Shown: piece after piece, positions 37,101 through 52,100 of the stretch | Layout of the letters: each line of letters begins with the position of its first letter | How positions within the stretch are numbered: the stretch's first letter is position 1 | Assembly: GCA_905178155.1 (NCBI GenBank) | Contig: CAJINV010000004.1 | Span: forward strand, 11,556,307 to 11,620,306 | From: Amoebophrya sp. A120 | Lineage: Eukaryota; Sar; Dinophyceae; Syndiniales; Amoebophryaceae | DNA: 64,000 nt | Direction: 5' to 3' | Position numbers and translations under genes: made by a program | Notes under the pieces: generated by a model | Databases searched by the model: none | The model's input: the letters and a program-made list of their open reading frames with translations, nothing else | Told to the model about the DNA's origin: nothing

Positions 37101-40100
37101 AAGGACCAGGTTTTCCAAAGCGGGGCTGAGCTTGCTGTTTGACAAGCAGGGGGTCAGCTTCCGCGATATCATCAAAGAACCGACGAATCACAACGCTTTT
37201 CTCCGCGGGGGGTTGCCCATGCTGGAGAACTTTTTGATCCCAACGCACGCCCTGGCCCCCCCGATCGACATGGGGCCGCTGCCCGCAAACACGTTTCAGA
37301 AGCTGTACGATATGGCGGGAGCAAAACAATATTTTTGAAAACAATAAAATTTTGACCAAAGGGTAAAAATGCATATTACGATGGGATTACCTAGTTACAT
37401 TTTTATGATATGCATAGCTAGGCACCATGTTAAAGTAGCTAGCTAAGGAAGGTCCGGGGCCGGCATTTCGACATCGTCTTCCACGAGCTGCTGCTCCACG
37501 GCTGTGGGCACAGCCGTAACCGACCGGGCCGCCCTTCCTCCGTGCTGATGCCGCTCCACCGGACCTTCCTTAGCTAGCTAGCTTAATCACATAGTTAATT
37601 GGCGCCTTTTATAGATGGTTTTACAGTATGCTAGATGCAAAATCCTAAATACCCATCGGTCAAAATTTTATTGTTTTCAAAAATATTGTTTTGCTCCCGC
37701 CATATACGAGGTGAACGCGTACACGAAGACGTCCACGCAACTCATGTACGAGCAGTTTTGGCAGAGGCCGATGTCTATCAACTGCAAATATGTCTGGGTC
37801 TGGAAGAGTGCAAGATTTGTCATGCATATTTCTCATGACCCATGATGCCTGTAATGCATGACCTAGCATCACAGACTTTGAGAGGGCTTCCTGATGCACC
37901 TTCCGCATGAGAAATGCCCTGTCCGTGTACCACAAACCGGATCCCTCTTGCTGGTCATGCAATACAAATTTTTTTAGAGTCCAAAAACAGCATGACAAGT
38001 TGCAATCTTCCAGACCCAGACACTTTTGCAGTTGATAATGTCGACGGAACGACGGGACGCGGAGAACGAGTTTTGGAACCGGCCGCCGAACAAGCGGCTG
38101 ATCCCCTTCTATCAACTGCAAATATGTCTGGCTCTGGAAGAGTCGGGACTTGTTATGCACATTTTGCATGACCCGCGAGGTCTGTAATGCAGGTGCTAGC
38201 ATCACAGATTTCTTGAGAGCTTCTTGATGCTAATCACGCATGAGAAATGCCCTCTCCGTGTGCCAAGAGCTGACTCCTCTTGCTGCTCATGCAACACAGA
38301 TATTTGTAGAATCCGCAGACAGCATTACAAGTTGCACTCTTCCAGACCCAGACATTTTTGCAATTCATACCTTTTCGGAAGAGACGAATTTAGATTTTGT
38401 CGGCCGCATCGCCGTGATCGCGAAGATGTCGGAGGAGATCCAGTACAGCGAGAGAAGTGGGTTTTCTGCAAGTTACAACTACATGGTTGTTTCCACAACC
38501 CCCGCCCCGTTCGTGCGAGACACGCTCGTGATGGGCTACACGGAGACGACGAGCACGACGGCCTTACCCCTCCCGTCCGCCTTGTTCCACGGGAAGGGGC
38601 CGAACGAGGTGATGCTGTTTTTCCAGTCGGCTTTGTTGGTGGAAAACGAGGCGGAGTTGGTCGTGGATTTACCCACCGGCTACAATGTCCAGTCCGAGTG
38701 CACGGGGACGGAGCTCGACGGGTACTACTTCGCCAACCACGGCATCGCGGCGAAGGACGTCTACGAGAAGGCGGCGGACGACAACATTCAAAAGATGCTC
38801 CTGCGCCCCTACCTGCTCGCGGCGTCGGGGTCGCTTTTGGTCGAGAAACTAGAGTACCAGGGGATCGTGCCGGATGCCGATCTGCTCCTCGACCCGATCA
38901 ACAACCAGCCGAACGGGGCCTACACGCCGCTCACGATCGGGGTAAGGTACAAGAAACCTAACGCCTATCCACCGTAAATTTCATCCCGTACTACACGACG
39001 TACAAATGTGGTTTCTGCATGAAAAAAGTGCTCTGAAATCCTATAACCTATTTAGCATGACAAATGGCTTGCTCTAGGTTGACGAAGTTTGTGTATGCAT
39101 TTTGTACGTGTACAGGAAATTTGTATTGCATAATGCCTATGGACTTTCCTTCTTCCTCCAGCTCCATGTGGACCGGACGGGGGGCAATTTGAACACCGTC
39201 GCGACCCCGAACTCGATTAATGGCGTCCCTTTCGAAGAAATCGGGTTCGTGCAGTGGCAGTTGGTGGACGACGCGAACAGGTTGTACCTGTATTCCGAGA
39301 CTTACTTTCCGCGGACCGACATCAAGCGGGTCGTCTACCCGTTGTCGCCCGCGATGGTGACGAGCTGGAAGTCCGTTGTGGTGGAAAACGCAAAAGCACT
39401 CGAAGCGGCCACGATCAACCAGCTCGGGGTCCAGGAAGCGGGGATCGAATCCTTGGGAAGGGACCTGTTCGACGTGCGGCCGCGCGTGCGGGGCATCTGC
39501 GAGGGCTCGCTGGCGGCCGACAGCACCGGTACGCAGCCGTATTCGAGACACTACGACGTGTACTACGGCGGAGACACGCTGCTGAACCGGGCGATTCTAA
39601 GATCCCTGGGGCCGCTGTACGCGGGGGAGCTGTACGCTTTAGGCTTGTATGAAATGCAAAAATGTCTCGGTCTAGGAGATTCCGACATTTGTCATGCAGT
39701 TTTTTCAAGCTCCCCCACGTCTGGAATGCAGGGCCTAGCATCACAGGTTCTGCAGCTACTTGGTGATGCGTATTCTGCAAGAGAAATGCGCTCTCCAACA
39801 TGGCCAGAAGTGGGCACCTTTTGCGCGTTCTGCGTCACAGATCTTTGTAGGGTCCGAAACAAGCATCACAAGTTCGGATCCTTCCCGACCCAGACATATT
39901 TGCAATGCATAGCTTGCAGATGACGAACCCGGACTTCAAAAAAGAGTACATCGAGAAGGTGTGGCGGGCGAACTTTCAAAAAGAGCACCAAGCGCTGCTG
40001 GCGAACACGAGCTTTCACAAGGCGAACACCATGATCGAGTCGGGGACTTTGGTGAACTCACTGGGCTACCCCGGCCGGATTCAGGAGCAAAAGTTGAAGA

Positions 40101-43100
40101 TGTACGTGCGGGACGCTTTGGGCTTTGTGCAGGGGACCCACTCCCGGTCGATTTTCCAGAACCCGGACAGGAGGGGCACGGACGAATCTTTTCTGAATGT
40201 TTTCCCCTTCGAGCACGGTTGGCAGTTATTTCAATACGAATGGCCACGGAGGGCGGTGGTGTTAGATTTTTATTCCGCGGTGGATGGGAAGTTGTTGACA
40301 ACCAGCACGGATAGCAGTGGGCTGGAGGTCAGGGACGAATTGAATTTAAAAGACCCCCCGGACAGCACCCACTACGAAATCAAGCAGACCGACACGCAAA
40401 ATTACGATATTTACCTACTGCATCCGGTGTACGACGTGTCAAAGTTGATTTTGCCCTCTTTCGCGATCCTCGGGACGATTTTGAAGGCGAAAATCCGGTT
40501 TTTGATCCCTCCGCACCTCGTCTTGCTATGCAAGAAAAAAGTTGTGTAAGTGTAAATCTCTGATGCAGAAAATGCAAAACAGTTACGCTTGTGATGCTCG
40601 ACATGCATGATCGGCTCGCTTCCTATGTATTTTCCCTTCGTATGTGCGCATAACAAGTTTGGCCTGTCCCTGTCATAGCAGACAAACTTGTGATGCTGTT
40701 TTCCCAAAAGACTGACACTAACACAGTTTTTTTTTTGCATACTTGCTCGATCGCATCCACCAAATTTTCTTCCACCAGGAAGCGATTTTAGCGGCGGGGT
40801 ACTTTGTATCAAATGTAAAGATGTCTGGGTCTGGAAAAGTGGAACTTGTAATGCGTGTCATGCATTCCCGGAAAATCTGTGTTGCATGAGCAGCAAAACA
40901 GAGGCTTTCTTTGTCATGCAAAAACGCAATTTGTGATGCGTGCTAGGCATCAGCAGGCCTCTCAAAAATTTGTCATGCTTGGCTGCCATTGGAGGCGCTT
41001 CAATCATGCGCAATTCGGCATCACAAGTTTCCAGACCCAGACATTTTTGCATTTGATACTTTGCTTCCGGGTACGACCGCACGAGGTTTCTGGAGTTGCA
41101 AACGCTGTACACGAAAATCTGGAACACGACGGAAACCTTGCCCGGGTCCTGGTTTCACTTAATGCACGACGTTGTGAACTCCATGGACTTACAATACTGC
41201 TCGAACGGCGCAAGAACGTTAGAACACGTACACCAGGAAGCGGTACTCTACCAGCAGCAGCAGGCGGCCATCGCGGCCGCGATCGCCGCGAACCCCGATT
41301 TGGCCACGACCACCACGACCACCTCCACCACAACGGTACCCGCTGGCGTCGCGCAGAATTTTCCCTGTGTCAACATGCAGGAGCTGGTCCGCCAGTACTA
41401 CTACTACTTCCAAGAGCAGTCCGGCGCGCGACTGTTCGGCTACCGGCCGAGACTGGAGGACGACGCGATCGCTTCCGGCGGGAGCGAAAACAACACAGAG
41501 CAAATCACGGTGGAGGAAAAGTACCCACGCTTGCTCGACGCAGCGCCGTTGCTCGGCTCCCCGGTGTCGAACTTGACTGATCCACCGTTCGTATGGAAGC
41601 GTCAGGTTTGAAATCGTCAAAGTTGAAATAATTTGTAATGCATAAAATGCATGGCCCGAGGTACGTGTGTTGCAGAGCAGGCAAGTGAGACCGATTGCAA
41701 GCCTGTTTGGGGTTACAGCTCGAGCTGCTAAAGTAGCTTGAGAAGATCGCTCTTTTTTGCCTAAACAGCATGACAAACTGGATCACTTAGGGACCGCCGA
41801 AATTTGTCATGCGCCACGTGGGAACTGGGTTCCAACTGGCATCCATTTTATGCATGGCAAATCATTTCAACTTTGTCGATTTCGATCCTGACAGTTCCAT
41901 AGTTCGATCACTTCTTCAAACTCCACACTAACATGCGGATCATCGCGCCGAAGTTTTACGAGTTTTACTTCTTGACCTCCACCCACAGCTTCACGAACAA
42001 CTTCAACGGGAGAGTCCGGAATGGCAGGAGTTCCCGCTACGCTGCCGGCTACGGCGTATCAAATGTAAAATGTCTGGGTCTGGAAACTTGTGATGCTAAA
42101 AGTGAATGGTAGACGGACTGCAATACGCAGCTATGCATGACAATTTTTTTGGCGTCCATGTCTTACGTATTCCGCATGACAAACTGCGTTTTTGCGTGAC
42201 AGGTAAGAGGGCCTTTTCGTGCCTATGCAACACAGATTCTCGAGTCATGCCAGACACGCATGACAAACTTGCATTGTTCCAGACCCAGACATTTTTACAC
42301 TTGATACGGCGTGAAGCCGAGCAATGAGCTGCAGTTCGAGGAGTTCCAGGTGTCGACCAAGTACCTCTACGAGGCGGAGCTGATGGTGCAAACGCCGGAG
42401 TACACATCCACGCCGAGATATTCAGGAAAAAAACTGTGTAAGTGTATGTTTGCACTAGAAAGAACAGCATTACAAAGTCGCTTTGCATTACAGGGAAAAC
42501 CTGTCATGCGCAGCTAGTATGTGGAAACACGTATGAAAGTAGCCCATGACGCAGATCCAGCAAGACAAGTGTATATAGTTTTGCAAAGTCTGCATCACAG
42601 AGTTACACTCACACAGTTTTTTTCTTGCATACGAGATCCGCTTTGGCGTTTAAGTTCGAACTGGGGTACAAACTATGCCTTGCAAATATGTCTGGGTCTG
42701 GAAAGGTGGAACTTGTGATGCTAACTTTGGATTCCAAAAAAATCTGTGTTGCATGACTAGCAAGAGGAGTTCAGTTTGTGTTACGAGGGGAGGGCATTTG
42801 TCATGCGGAATAGGCATCAGGAAGCCTTCCAAAAATCTGTGATGCTAGGGCATGCATTACAGGCGTCATGGATCATGCAAAACATGCATGATAAGATAGA
42901 CCTTGCATCCTTCCAGACCCAGACATATTTGCACTTGATACAAACCGCTGGATGCGTATTTAACCCAGATCGAGGGCAGTACAAGCATCACGACCTACAC
43001 GGTTTCGACCACCAGCTTGTACTACGAGCCGGCGAAACATGTGTACTTGGAAAGCGTTGCGGCCTTGTCGATGAACGCGCCGAAGTTGCAAGTGATCTAC

Positions 43101-46100
43101 GACGCAAGTGTCCGGTCGTTGGACAACCGGATCGGGGTGTCCGGGAATTTGATGATTCTGTCCATGCGAACCACGACGGTTCTCAACGAGGGCAACGGGT
43201 TCCAGTTTTCCGGCGTCAGCACGGCAACTATCGGGCTGAAGCTGCTCTGTTCGCCGGAAGGGTTGTCTGGGATCGACGTGGACGATTACAAGTGCGTCTC
43301 CACGAACCCGGACCCGGGGAACCCGCGGATGCAGCTGACTTTGACCACCGGCCCGCACCCGCCGGGGCTGTACAGCTTCAAAATCACCGCGACCAACCCG
43401 ACGGTGACATACGACACGCGGTCGACGGGCGTCTTTTTTGAACTCGGCACGTACGATTTCGGCGGGACGAGTAGAAGGACAAGAAGATTGGTGGAGAAAT
43501 TGAAGGCGGAGAAGAGGATTCTCGGAGCGGAAGAAGCACCAGCAGGGGTGGTGGAAAGCAGGAGTATTGGAAGAACTGCAAGCAGTTTACTACCCTCATC
43601 TTCTGCGGGAAGTGCAAGTGGGACTCCGACCGCTAGTGCAACAACTTCTATTGCAACAAGTCCGAGCGCAGCATCACCAGCGATGCTGCCGACCCCACTT
43701 TGGATGGAACAGCAAAATGAAAGGGAAGAAAAAAGGTCGCTGTCCTTGCTGGTCGACAAGCTGCTGCCGAAGGAGCAGCTGGAAACCGCGACCGAGGGAT
43801 TGTTTACCAAACTTCCGCGCGACCCGTTTCCTTTAACGGAACTGCAGAAATTCCGGACGTTCCTGCTGCAGAGGGAAGTAAAAGCGGGGCGCATGATGTT
43901 GCAAAAATCTTCCGGTGCAGCTGCTTCTTTACCCGAAGATGTTGATATCAGCGACGAAGTCGACTCGTTTCTGCTGGAAACCATGACAAACCCGGAATCC
44001 GATCCGCTGGACGCGCTGGATTTTTCGAGAAAGGAAGATGCTAAAATGTCGGAGAGCCGGAGAAACGATCCGCTTGCCTCACCTGCATCTTCCTCTGCCC
44101 AAGTCGTGACAGCACCAGCAAAAGACGAAGACATTCTGTTCCACCCGGACTTCGTCACTTACCTCAAAAAGCGGAGAAGAGAACTCTCCTCCGTGCGAAC
44201 GGTGGACAAGCCGATGGTGGTCGGGTTGTCCTTATGAAATGCAAAAATGTCTGGGTCTGGAAGAGTCATGCTGTCTTTGCATGACACAGAAGGTCTGGCA
44301 TGGAAGCTCTAGCATCACAGGTTTCGAGAAGCGTTCGCAATGCCGAGCCCGCATGTTAAATCCCTGACTTTGGTGACAGAAGGTGTGCAACTTTTGCTGC
44401 CTATGCATGAGAGATTTTTCTGTGTTCTGAAATGCGCATCACAAGTTTGTATGCTTCCAAACCCAGACACTTTTGCATTTGATTGTCCCCCCACCCCGCG
44501 ATCTTCGCGGTGAAGACCATTATGACTTGCTCAAGCGTTACTTACAATCTCAAGCGTTACAATAGAGTCTGGAATTTGTGTTGCATGATGAGCATGACAG
44601 ACTTGCACAGCGTTCCACCTTTTGCAATACAAATTTCGCCAGATTGTAGTGGTGTTTGGGGCTCCGGAACTTGTCATGCGCAATCCTATGAGAGTAGGCT
44701 AGATCATGCACTCTTGCATCACAGATTGCCATATTCTATTGTAACGTTTGAGATTGTAACACGTGAGCGGGTTATAACCATGGCGAGCTTCTTCTGGGTC
44801 TCCGGCGGCGACGCGAATCCGGATTATCTCAACTTTCTCGGCAAGGACGACCGGCCGCAGAAAAACACGAAGGTTTTCTTCGCTTTCAAACTCGCGGACA
44901 CCCTGCCACGCCGGGAGCAGGTGAAGATGGTCCTGAAAGCGCCCGAGGGGTTCATCTTCGACGCAAAATGCATGATCGACCTGCAGCCGGTGTTCCGGAA
45001 GGGCTACAAGTCCGCGGCGTTGACCCACCGGTACTTGGTCCGTCGGCAGTACACGCAGAGCCGCAGTTATGGGACCACAACGTCGACCACGACGACGACC
45101 ACCGGGCCCCGGTACGGACCCCAGTTGCTGAACCCGCCGCCGAGGTTCAGTACCTACCACAACTACGCGGAGAACCAGTTCCAGACGGTGGACCTGCCGG
45201 TCCCACCGCCGTACGACCGGACCGACGGGGTGCCGTCCGCGATCACGGAGTACCTGGCCAATTTGACCCGGTCGGCCCTGGAGCAAGCGGAACAGGACCA
45301 GCTCTCCTTCGACGGGCAGATCCGGTCTGCGCGCTTTTCCATGTCGACGGAGGAGCAAGACAACCAGTGGGGCATCAAGGTCGACAGCTGCACGGGCAAC
45401 GGGGCGGAGGCCAGCATCATGTTCTCGCCCAACGCCGACTACAGCTACATGTATTGAGAGGAAAAATCCCCCCTCCCCATATTGAAAAGGCATGGCTCCG
45501 GAAATTTGTGTTGCTGATTTGAGGTCACAAATCACATCTGTCTTGCAAGAAGACGAGGGCAGAAGCTTCCGCCATATTATGGGGGCGATTTGTCATGCCG
45601 TTGGGCCTAAAGGGAGGCCGTTTGCCATGCTGAGCAACTAGACCCATACGCCCCCAGCTAGCCTGGGGATCTGGCCGCCATGCCTTTCTGCAACACAAGT
45701 CTGATTTGTGTATCCAAATCCAGCATCAGAAACTTCCTTTTGATATGGGGAGGGGGGATTTTTCCTTTTGATAACATGTTGAAAAAAAACATGCTGTACT
45801 ACTTCGGCATCTGGGTGACGAACCCGGTCGTGGTATCCTGTGTAAAAACGTCCCCACCCCAGAGTTGTCATGCAGATTTGCCATGACAGGAACATTTGTG
45901 ATGCGCAACCTCATGACAGGCATTCTCAATCGTGTTTGGGAACTTGTAATGCTGTAAACAGGATCAGAAGGTCGATTTGTGATGCGGCTTTCCTTGCTAA
46001 CTTGCACTACCTTACGGACTGAAGCTTGTCATGCGTGACTCCTAAAACTCCTAGGTTTGTGTTGCAAAATCCCCATCCTGACTCTGGTGTGGGTACGTTT

Positions 46101-49100
46101 TTACTCAGGATACGTGGCCAGCAAATACGGCTGGTTCGCGATGGATTTCGAAACCGAGACGTCTGCGCGCGTCGAGGCGTATCCGATCCGGACCATGTCG
46201 CGGGCGCAGCTGTTCCCGATCTCCGAGGCGTACGCGCCGCTGCCCTCGGATGCAACGGCCCGATATGGATTGCGAAAATGTCTGGGTCTGGAAGATTGCA
46301 ACTTGTCATGCTAAATCCGAATCATGCAAAAATCAGTGTTGCATGAGTGCCAAAAGCTGCCCACTTTCGACCAAGTTGAGAGGGAGTTGCTCACGCTGGA
46401 TAGGCATGACAGAGACCTCACAGAGTCTGTCATGCTAGGTTCCGCATTCCAGACCTCATGGCTCATGAAAAACCTGCATGATTTCCAGACCCAGACATTT
46501 TTGCAGTGCATACCCGAACCGCGTCAAACATCCGGGTGACTTTTACTCCGGTGACGCCGATCACGCCTCTGTTCGAGTACGTCCCGACGCAGACGGGGCG
46601 ACGGCTAAGCGGCAGAAGTGCTGACACTTTTCAAAGTCAGGACTTCGAAAGGAGAATCGACGCTAGGAGACCGCCGGCGTCGAGGGAAAGAAATGCTGCC
46701 TCGAAGATAAATCTGGTGGAACATCAATTGGAAGACGGATATCACAGCAGCAACACTGTGCAGGTCGGCGAACCGAGGCTCTTTGAAGGAGGTGACGCTA
46801 GTACTAGCGGTGGTAGAAAGAACAAGCACCAGCACGGAATAACGAGTTTCCAGGAGGAAATCCAATTTGGGGAATCCGCAACCCTAGAAGCTGCAGACGA
46901 CCGGGACCAAAGTCAAACCACAGAGGTCGTCGAGGACCTGCGCTCGCTCCAAGGGCAAACTTTCGCGGAGGGCATGGTGTTGACCGGTTCCTCCGTGGAG
47001 GTCGTCGCCCCCTTGGGTTTCGAGTTCGTCGCGCGGATTGGCACCGAGTGCAGCGGCTTCCGGTTCTACCCGGCGGACAACATTTTAGATGCGTTCTACG
47101 AGGGCGAGCACGTCCGCTGCTCCGTCGCGGGGCAGAAAATCAAGGTCGTGTTTTTCAAGAAGGGCTTAGAATCCTCCGTCAGCTACGTGTTGGCCGCGGA
47201 CATCATGAATGCGGATCGCTCGAAGGCGAACATTCTGGAGTCCGCAAGCTGGATCATCCAGACCTACCAATACCAAGACACCAATGTCGAGGACGGGCTG
47301 ATGGGCAATCTGGTCGCCATGGACGAAGTGTTGATCCCCACTTACGCGATGAACAATTACGTCGAGCGCTTATGCATTGCAAATATGTCTGGGTCTGGAA
47401 GGACGTTTATTTTGCTAGAAATAGGGTCTTAAAATTCAATTTCTCATGCGGGATAGCCAGCGCAGGTCCTCCTCGTCTCGCAAAATCTTTGAAGATGCTT
47501 CTGTTGGCATTCCAGACCATCTGCGTGGTTCGCGAGTTGCATGACAAACATGCCGACTCGTCCAGAGGACCCAGACTACATATTTACCCTTGATAGAACT
47601 GGTCGGTGAACAACTACTGGGAGCGGCAAAAAGGGCGGGAGTTGATCGAAGAACTGTATTTCCGTATGAAGTTTTTCGGTCACGTGCAAACCGGGCAAAT
47701 CCTGTACATGGAGGCGCCGCAGGGTTTCGAGTTGCACACGCTAGACGCGGAAATGAACGCGCCGGTGAACCAGCTAGAGCACGGGGTCCAACCCTGTTTC
47801 GGGTTTTCCTACACCGGGCAGTACCCGTTCTTCTACACGACGCCCGATCCGATCTGCGGCTGCTACGAGCGGAACCTACAGACGGAAGAGCCGTTGAGCT
47901 ATTTGCGGAACTACGACGACGTTCGGTCGACAACGACCACAACGCCGCCGCCGGTGAACGCCAACGAGTGCCCGCGCATCGAGTCGAAAACGGGCCGGGT
48001 GCGGCAGTGCTTTATGCGGATCAATGTTTTCGAGCGAAACCCCGCAGTGTGGCAGGCAGCGCTAAATGACCCGGACCGGGCGGTGATCCAGTTCCGGTTA
48101 AAGACCTACAACCCGGAAGAGACGCCGTTTGTGACCCGGAATTTCTGGAATATCTGGCAGTACGAGCCGAGTGACCTCTTCCTGCGATCCAGGTTGGACG
48201 CATTCCGGAAGGACGTGACGGACGGGCGGGTTACGGAAAACCACATCTTTCTCCCCGGCGACGCGCCGCGGGTGTTTCAAGACGCGGCGGAGTCCAGCAG
48301 GATTTTGAGAAAAGCTGGTGCAGTGTCGGGGGAACAAAGCACTGGTGATATTACTGGTTCTACGGCTACTACTTCTACTCTTGAGAAGTGCGGAAGGTCT
48401 GGCGGTTGCGGCGCTTCGACGGAAGGAAACAACTTTGGGTCGGATGATTCCGTTGACCTGCCAAGTGATGTAGCGTTTCAGACATCCTCTACCCTTTTCG
48501 ACGAGAACATGCTGACTTCCCTGCGGCAGGGGAAGCGAAAGACGCTCGGCACTTGTGATGAGAACGAGATCTTCGCGGAAGATAGTAAGACCGATAATGT
48601 CAAGACCGCGACCAACATGTTGAGAAAGAAAAAGAACCCGTTCAAAATTTGGCCGTCCGAAAACACGAGGACGCATGTCGTTCGGGAAAGACCAAACGAG
48701 TCTGATAGCAGGAAATTTTCTCAAGTAGGAGAGGACTCCAACGTGGATACGAAGAAGAAGCGAAAGCTGCAGGTTTTCACCCCGCGATACCAGTCGTCGG
48801 GCGAAGCGGCAGATTTGATCCTAGTTCCCTACCAGAACGACGGACAGCCGGACAACGGGGTGTCGCCGCAGCGGTTCAGCATTTACGACGACAATTGGCT
48901 CCTGATGAAGCCGCGCCTGAACACCGCCGAGATGGTCCCGCCGCTCCATCAGCTCGTCGTCGAGTCTATCTACCGAGCCTACCGCGCGACCGGCGCGACC
49001 GCCGCGGGCACCACGCAGGATGCGATTTCCAACAGCAACGAGTGGCAGCTGCTCGTCACCGATGGCTACCTGGGAATTCAGTCGAGTTCGGTCTACCCCT

Positions 49101-52100
49101 CCTGGGAAATTCGCTCGCAACTCATCCAGCCGCACTTTGCGAACGTGGGGATCGCGGCCCGCACCGGGGCGCTCACGGATTTGTTGCTGCAGTTCACACC
49201 CTTACACGAGGCGAACGTTTGCGTGGTGCGGATCCGGGAGCCGAAGGAGTTTTCGTTCAACAAAACGACCGCGTACATGAACGTGACCAAGGTGCCCGTG
49301 TTGGTGGAGAAAAAGAAGGAAGAAGTGCTGATCGAACTCGACCAGGAGCGGAACCGCATGAACCAGTTCGGGAAGAAATTGACCGCGGTCCAGCACCAGC
49401 GGCTGAGCGACAAAACGTTCCACCTGGCGTACCACAGTATGTTCACGTATCACCAGGTCCCGCTCGACCAGCAGAACCCAAGGTCGCCCTCTTACATCGC
49501 GGAGAACTACTTCTTGGAGCCCACCTTGAAATACAACAGGACGAATCTCGCGCCGACCGTGTTCTACCCGTTGTTCTACGAGAGGCGGAACGTCAGCAAC
49601 ACGTTCCAGCCCATGCAGAACGAGGAGCAGTGGATCCCGCTGCCGCATCACTACGACAGCCGGCTGGCGCCGTCCCAGTTGATCCTTGTCAACTGCAGCC
49701 TCTGTCCGCAGCAGCGAACGCAGATTTTGCTGAAGAACGCGACAACGGGGAATTACACCGAGGGGATGCGGGTTTCCTTGATCAGTTACTTCTACCATCC
49801 ACAGCGGACCGACCAAGATTTTTACCAGTACGTCACCGGGTACAGCGAGGGCTTGGACGAGATGCTGGACTACTATCCACAGCGAATCATATTTGTAAAC
49901 CCTCGTTCCCCCCAACATCCAATTTGTTATGCGCAACCGATGAAGGAAATGGATATTTTTGTCATGCAAAAATGGATCGGGAACGAAGTAGATGACGAGA
50001 ATACTTTTACTGTGGATACTTGCACGCAAGAAACCATGACGGCTTTTGAGCGCCCGGGTAGGGCGCCGCTGATGGACATGAAGAACGAAGTCGCCGTTGC
50101 GGGATACGTGCACGTGAAGGGGATCCCGATTCTGCTGGGCGAGGACACGGTCCGGTGCGCGGAGGGGGTGGTGGGGGAGCTTCCCCCCGGGGCGCTCGCG
50201 TATCCTGTGCAAAAGTATCGTACTCGTATGAATTGCAGGCATGCATGACAAATCTGGTTTCCTACCTAAATCTGCATTACAAATTCCAACTTTCTTCCTG
50301 ATGAAATTTGTCATGCAATTTATACTAGTACGATACTTTTGCAATGCATATCGCGAACACGACGACCACCACCACGTCCACCACCTTCTTGGACGTCCCG
50401 GAGGGCGCGGATCCGGTGGAGTACCAGGTGGCGCAGGAAAGGCTAGCTTTGTCCGGGGAAGCGCTGTTGGACTACTACGCGCGGTCGTCGTATCAGATCA
50501 TCACGCAGTACCAGGAGCTGGACCGGATCCGGTCGCTTCAAAACGACCCCTTCCGCGTGCGGACCCTGCCGGACGGCACGCGGTTGGGCGGGTACAACAA
50601 CGCCAACACGAGGTTCTCGCCCAAAACCCCCTCCCACCAGTGTGACAGCATGCTGAAGTTGTTTGAACCCCAACTGTACGAGCCCAGCCGGATGACCTTC
50701 GTCACCCGCTTCCAGAGGCAGCTCTACTCCGGGGGGCGGATCCGAGTTCAGTCGGTGGAGGACATGGGGCAATTCGTGCCGGATCCGATTGCGCGGGACG
50801 ATATCTTTTACCAGGAGCAGTTGGAAAAGAACAACGAGCCCTGGGAACTTCTGTACACCTATCCGTACCAGCCGAAAGTGTTCCGGTGCCGCCCGACCAC
50901 GAACATGCAGTTTGACGACCGCGACCAGTACGACGCGTGGAAGGCGCAGACCGACCCCGACAAGCTCTGCCCGCCGGAGTTGCGGCAGGAGCACGTGATC
51001 CTGAAAACCGCGGAAACCTCGCACACCGCGGACCGCTTGGTGGAGCGGGTGGAGACCACCCCGAGCTACGGCTTCGCGAGCCGGAAAACGATGAGCCGGC
51101 GGCGGCGGAGCATTGATCTGACCATGCTGAACGTGCAGGAGACAAGGGCGACGTACACCGGCACCGACATAAAGCTCCTGGTCGGAACGGCGGAGCAGCG
51201 GGATTTTGACATCAAGCCCCAGTTCAACTTCGACACCTCCGGGGGGATCCCCGTCGGGCTGGAGGTCACAGCCGTCGCCTTAGTGGAAGACCCGCTGCTC
51301 GCGAACCCCGCGCAGCGCGCCGGCGTGCAGCCGCACCGGGACAGGCTGGTGTCCATGATCTCCGCCTCCGGCATGCACCACGTTTTGGCGAAGTCGGTGC
51401 TCACCCCGGACACGATCGAGAACCACGCGGTGTCGCTGCAGCAACTGTTCGACGGCGTGATTTACCCGATTACGCTGATTTTCTGGGGCGAGCGAAACGT
51501 TTTGAAGGACGAGAAGCAAGTCTCGGAGTTAGCAGAGACCTTCATCGACCCGACGACGGGGCAATCGGTCAAGATCTGGGACACGGACATGGAGATCGAC
51601 GATTACATCGTGTTTCAGCTCTGGGTCATGCCGGGGAAGTTCGACAGCTACCTGCGGATCGAGTCGGAGCTGTACAACAACACGCGGAGTACTTTCATGC
51701 TGTCCACGACGAACGACGCCAGCTATTACATGAATGCGACGGAAATGAAGCTCACCTACCCGCTGCCGACAGAAATCGTCGCGGGCAGGAAGATGGGCGA
51801 GCGCGCGCCGCCGATGAGCGTCGTGCCGCTGGAAATATCCGTGTCGTTGTACAACACGGACCGAAACTATCAGAGTGCACAACTCCCTCTCCGTTTCATT
51901 TGTGCTGCAAAAATGTTCAACTTCAGCTCTTGCCTTGTGGCATTTCATGAGATGACAAACTGGAGTACTCAGACAGTACAACAGTCCGCGCCTGGGCATG
52001 TCATGCAGCCCCTGTCACTGTCTCTTTTTCTGGTCATGCCATGCAAATTGATGGGGAGAGGGACGAGTTGTGCACTCTGATAGAGGCCAGTACTTTGAAA

